From contig DASWTW010000382.1 in NCBI GenBank assembly GCA_036401895.1, positions 1 through 5,654 of the forward strand: a DNA stretch of 5,654 nucleotides. Reading direction: 5' to 3'. Shown here in pieces: positions 5,240 through 5,654 of this stretch (position 1 is the first letter of the stretch; every line of letters begins with the position of its first letter). The notes under the pieces are model-generated. The model searched no databases. It was not told the DNA's origin and saw nothing but the letters and a program-made list of their open reading frames with translations. This DNA comes from LB3-1 sp036401895 (GTDB lineage Bacteria; Chloroflexota; Chloroflexia; Chloroflexales; Kallotenuaceae). The position numbers were made by a program, and so were the translations under genes.

Positions 5240-5654
5240 GTGTCCAAGACGGCTGATCAGGTAAATAAAGCCCCAACCGCGAAACCGGTAGCCGCATCGC
5301 CAATTTCCCAGAGCGGTGAATTGGACACCCCGCAAGCTGAAGCTGCTCCCCTGCACAGCCCAACCGCCGCGACTCCGCCCCCAGTTATGCGCAGCAGCAG
5401 CATGCTGGCCCTCCAGCGCCGCGTCGGCAATCAGGCTGTGCAGCAGATGCTGGATAAGAAGAAGCGCTCGATCCGAACGCAAGCTGAGTCTGCACTCCAG
5501 ACTCACGGCGGCGCTCTTGTAGATAAGCAAGCAGCTGCTCCTCAGCAGCGTGAAGATGCTGTCAAAGCGCCTGCTTCTCCGGCAGAGCAGACTCACGGCG
5601 AGCAAGCACAGCCCAAGCAAAAGCCTCAGTCGGAGCCAACAGCCGAACGAGCGA
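5240..5654 (+). CDS. N-terminus of a protein with the LQRxxGNxAVxxxL motif (DUF4157/eCIS-type), cut by window end
   Basis: 138 codons are visible from GTG 5240, and the frame is open at the right edge. The first 55 residues are Ala/Pro/Gln/Ser-rich and look disordered. MLALQRRVGNQAVQQML (55-71) follows, then a basic patch DKKKRSIR (72-79), then a Lys/Gln/Ala/Pro-rich stretch with two QTHG copies at 87-90 and 117-120. There is no signal peptide or membrane helix. The short motif LQRxxGNxAVxxLL is known from N-termini of proteins that carry DUF4157 or related domains, often encoded with extracellular contractile injection systems in environmental bacteria. DUF4157 itself (usually with HExxH) is not within the visible part, so this assignment rests on one motif. 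The protein could be an eCIS cargo or toxin, a structural accessory, or an unrelated large protein sharing the motif. No eCIS structural gene is in the window. Confidence 0.7.
   Translation, partial: MSKTADQVNKAPTAKPVAASPISQSGELDTPQAEAAPLHSPTAATPPPVMRSSSMLALQRRVGNQAVQQMLDKKKRSIRTQAESALQTHGGALVDKQAAAPQQREDAVKAPASPAEQTHGEQAQPKQKPQSEPTAERA
5498..5600 (+). repeat. 13-bp direct repeat, 90 nt apart, within the final gene
   Basis: CAGACTCACGGCG occurs at 5498-5510 and 5588-5600, exactly 30 codons apart and in frame, encoding QTHG both times. At the same 30-residue offset KQ also recurs (96-97 and 126-127). This may be two units of a degenerate 30-residue repeat that continues beyond the window. Confidence 0.45.

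Noticed and set aside
5174..5620. Minus-strand ORF of 148 aa opposite the last gene
   Set aside because: The plus frame has a ribosome binding site, a start codon after a stop and the LQRxxGNxAVxxxL motif. The minus product (Leu/Ser/Arg-rich) resembles no family I know.

Overview
This is a bacterial chromosomal window with mostly GC-rich coding sequence. All five recognisable genes and the final partial gene lie on the plus strand. One short unrecognised ORF lies on the minus strand. No rRNA, tRNA, CRISPR array or intact insertion sequence was seen. I lean towards Chloroflexota. The reasons are a ComEC with an SGWN core and no C-terminal hydrolase domain, a tldD gene beside an SgcJ/EcaC-type gene, and a DUF4157-style 'LQRxxGNxAVxxxL' protein. 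No marker gene settles the taxonomy, so this is inference.

Left part (1-1667): the 3' three quarters of a TldD-family metalloprotease gene runs in from beyond the left edge. A small SgcJ/EcaC-like (NTF2-fold) gene follows after 20 nt, probably in the same transcript. The usual TldE/PmbA partner is not downstream, so it must be upstream or elsewhere.

Middle (1668-3278): a comEC/rec2 DNA-uptake channel gene encodes about 503 aa, with the DUF4131 and Competence domains. The metallo-beta-lactamase-like domain that ends many ComEC proteins is absent.

Right-middle (3279-4783): a 207-nt leader carries an 8-bp inverted repeat and a second, interrupted inverted repeat that ends on the ribosome binding site. 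It leads into an AraC-family regulator gene. Next, 80 nt downstream on the same strand, is a dihydrofolate-reductase-family (RibD C-terminal domain) gene. The two look like a regulator/reductase pair, but no target is shown by sequence.

Right end (4784-5654): a gene-poor stretch of about 456 nt holds a strong hairpin and a possible 81-aa minus-strand ORF with a plausible ribosome binding site. It precedes a GTG-started gene that runs off the window. That gene encodes a disordered, Ala/Pro/Gln/Lys-rich N-terminus containing LQRRVGNQAVQQML, the short motif often found ahead of DUF4157 in proteins linked to extracellular contractile injection systems (eCIS). It is the best lead for an unusual system, but the functional part lies beyond the window.
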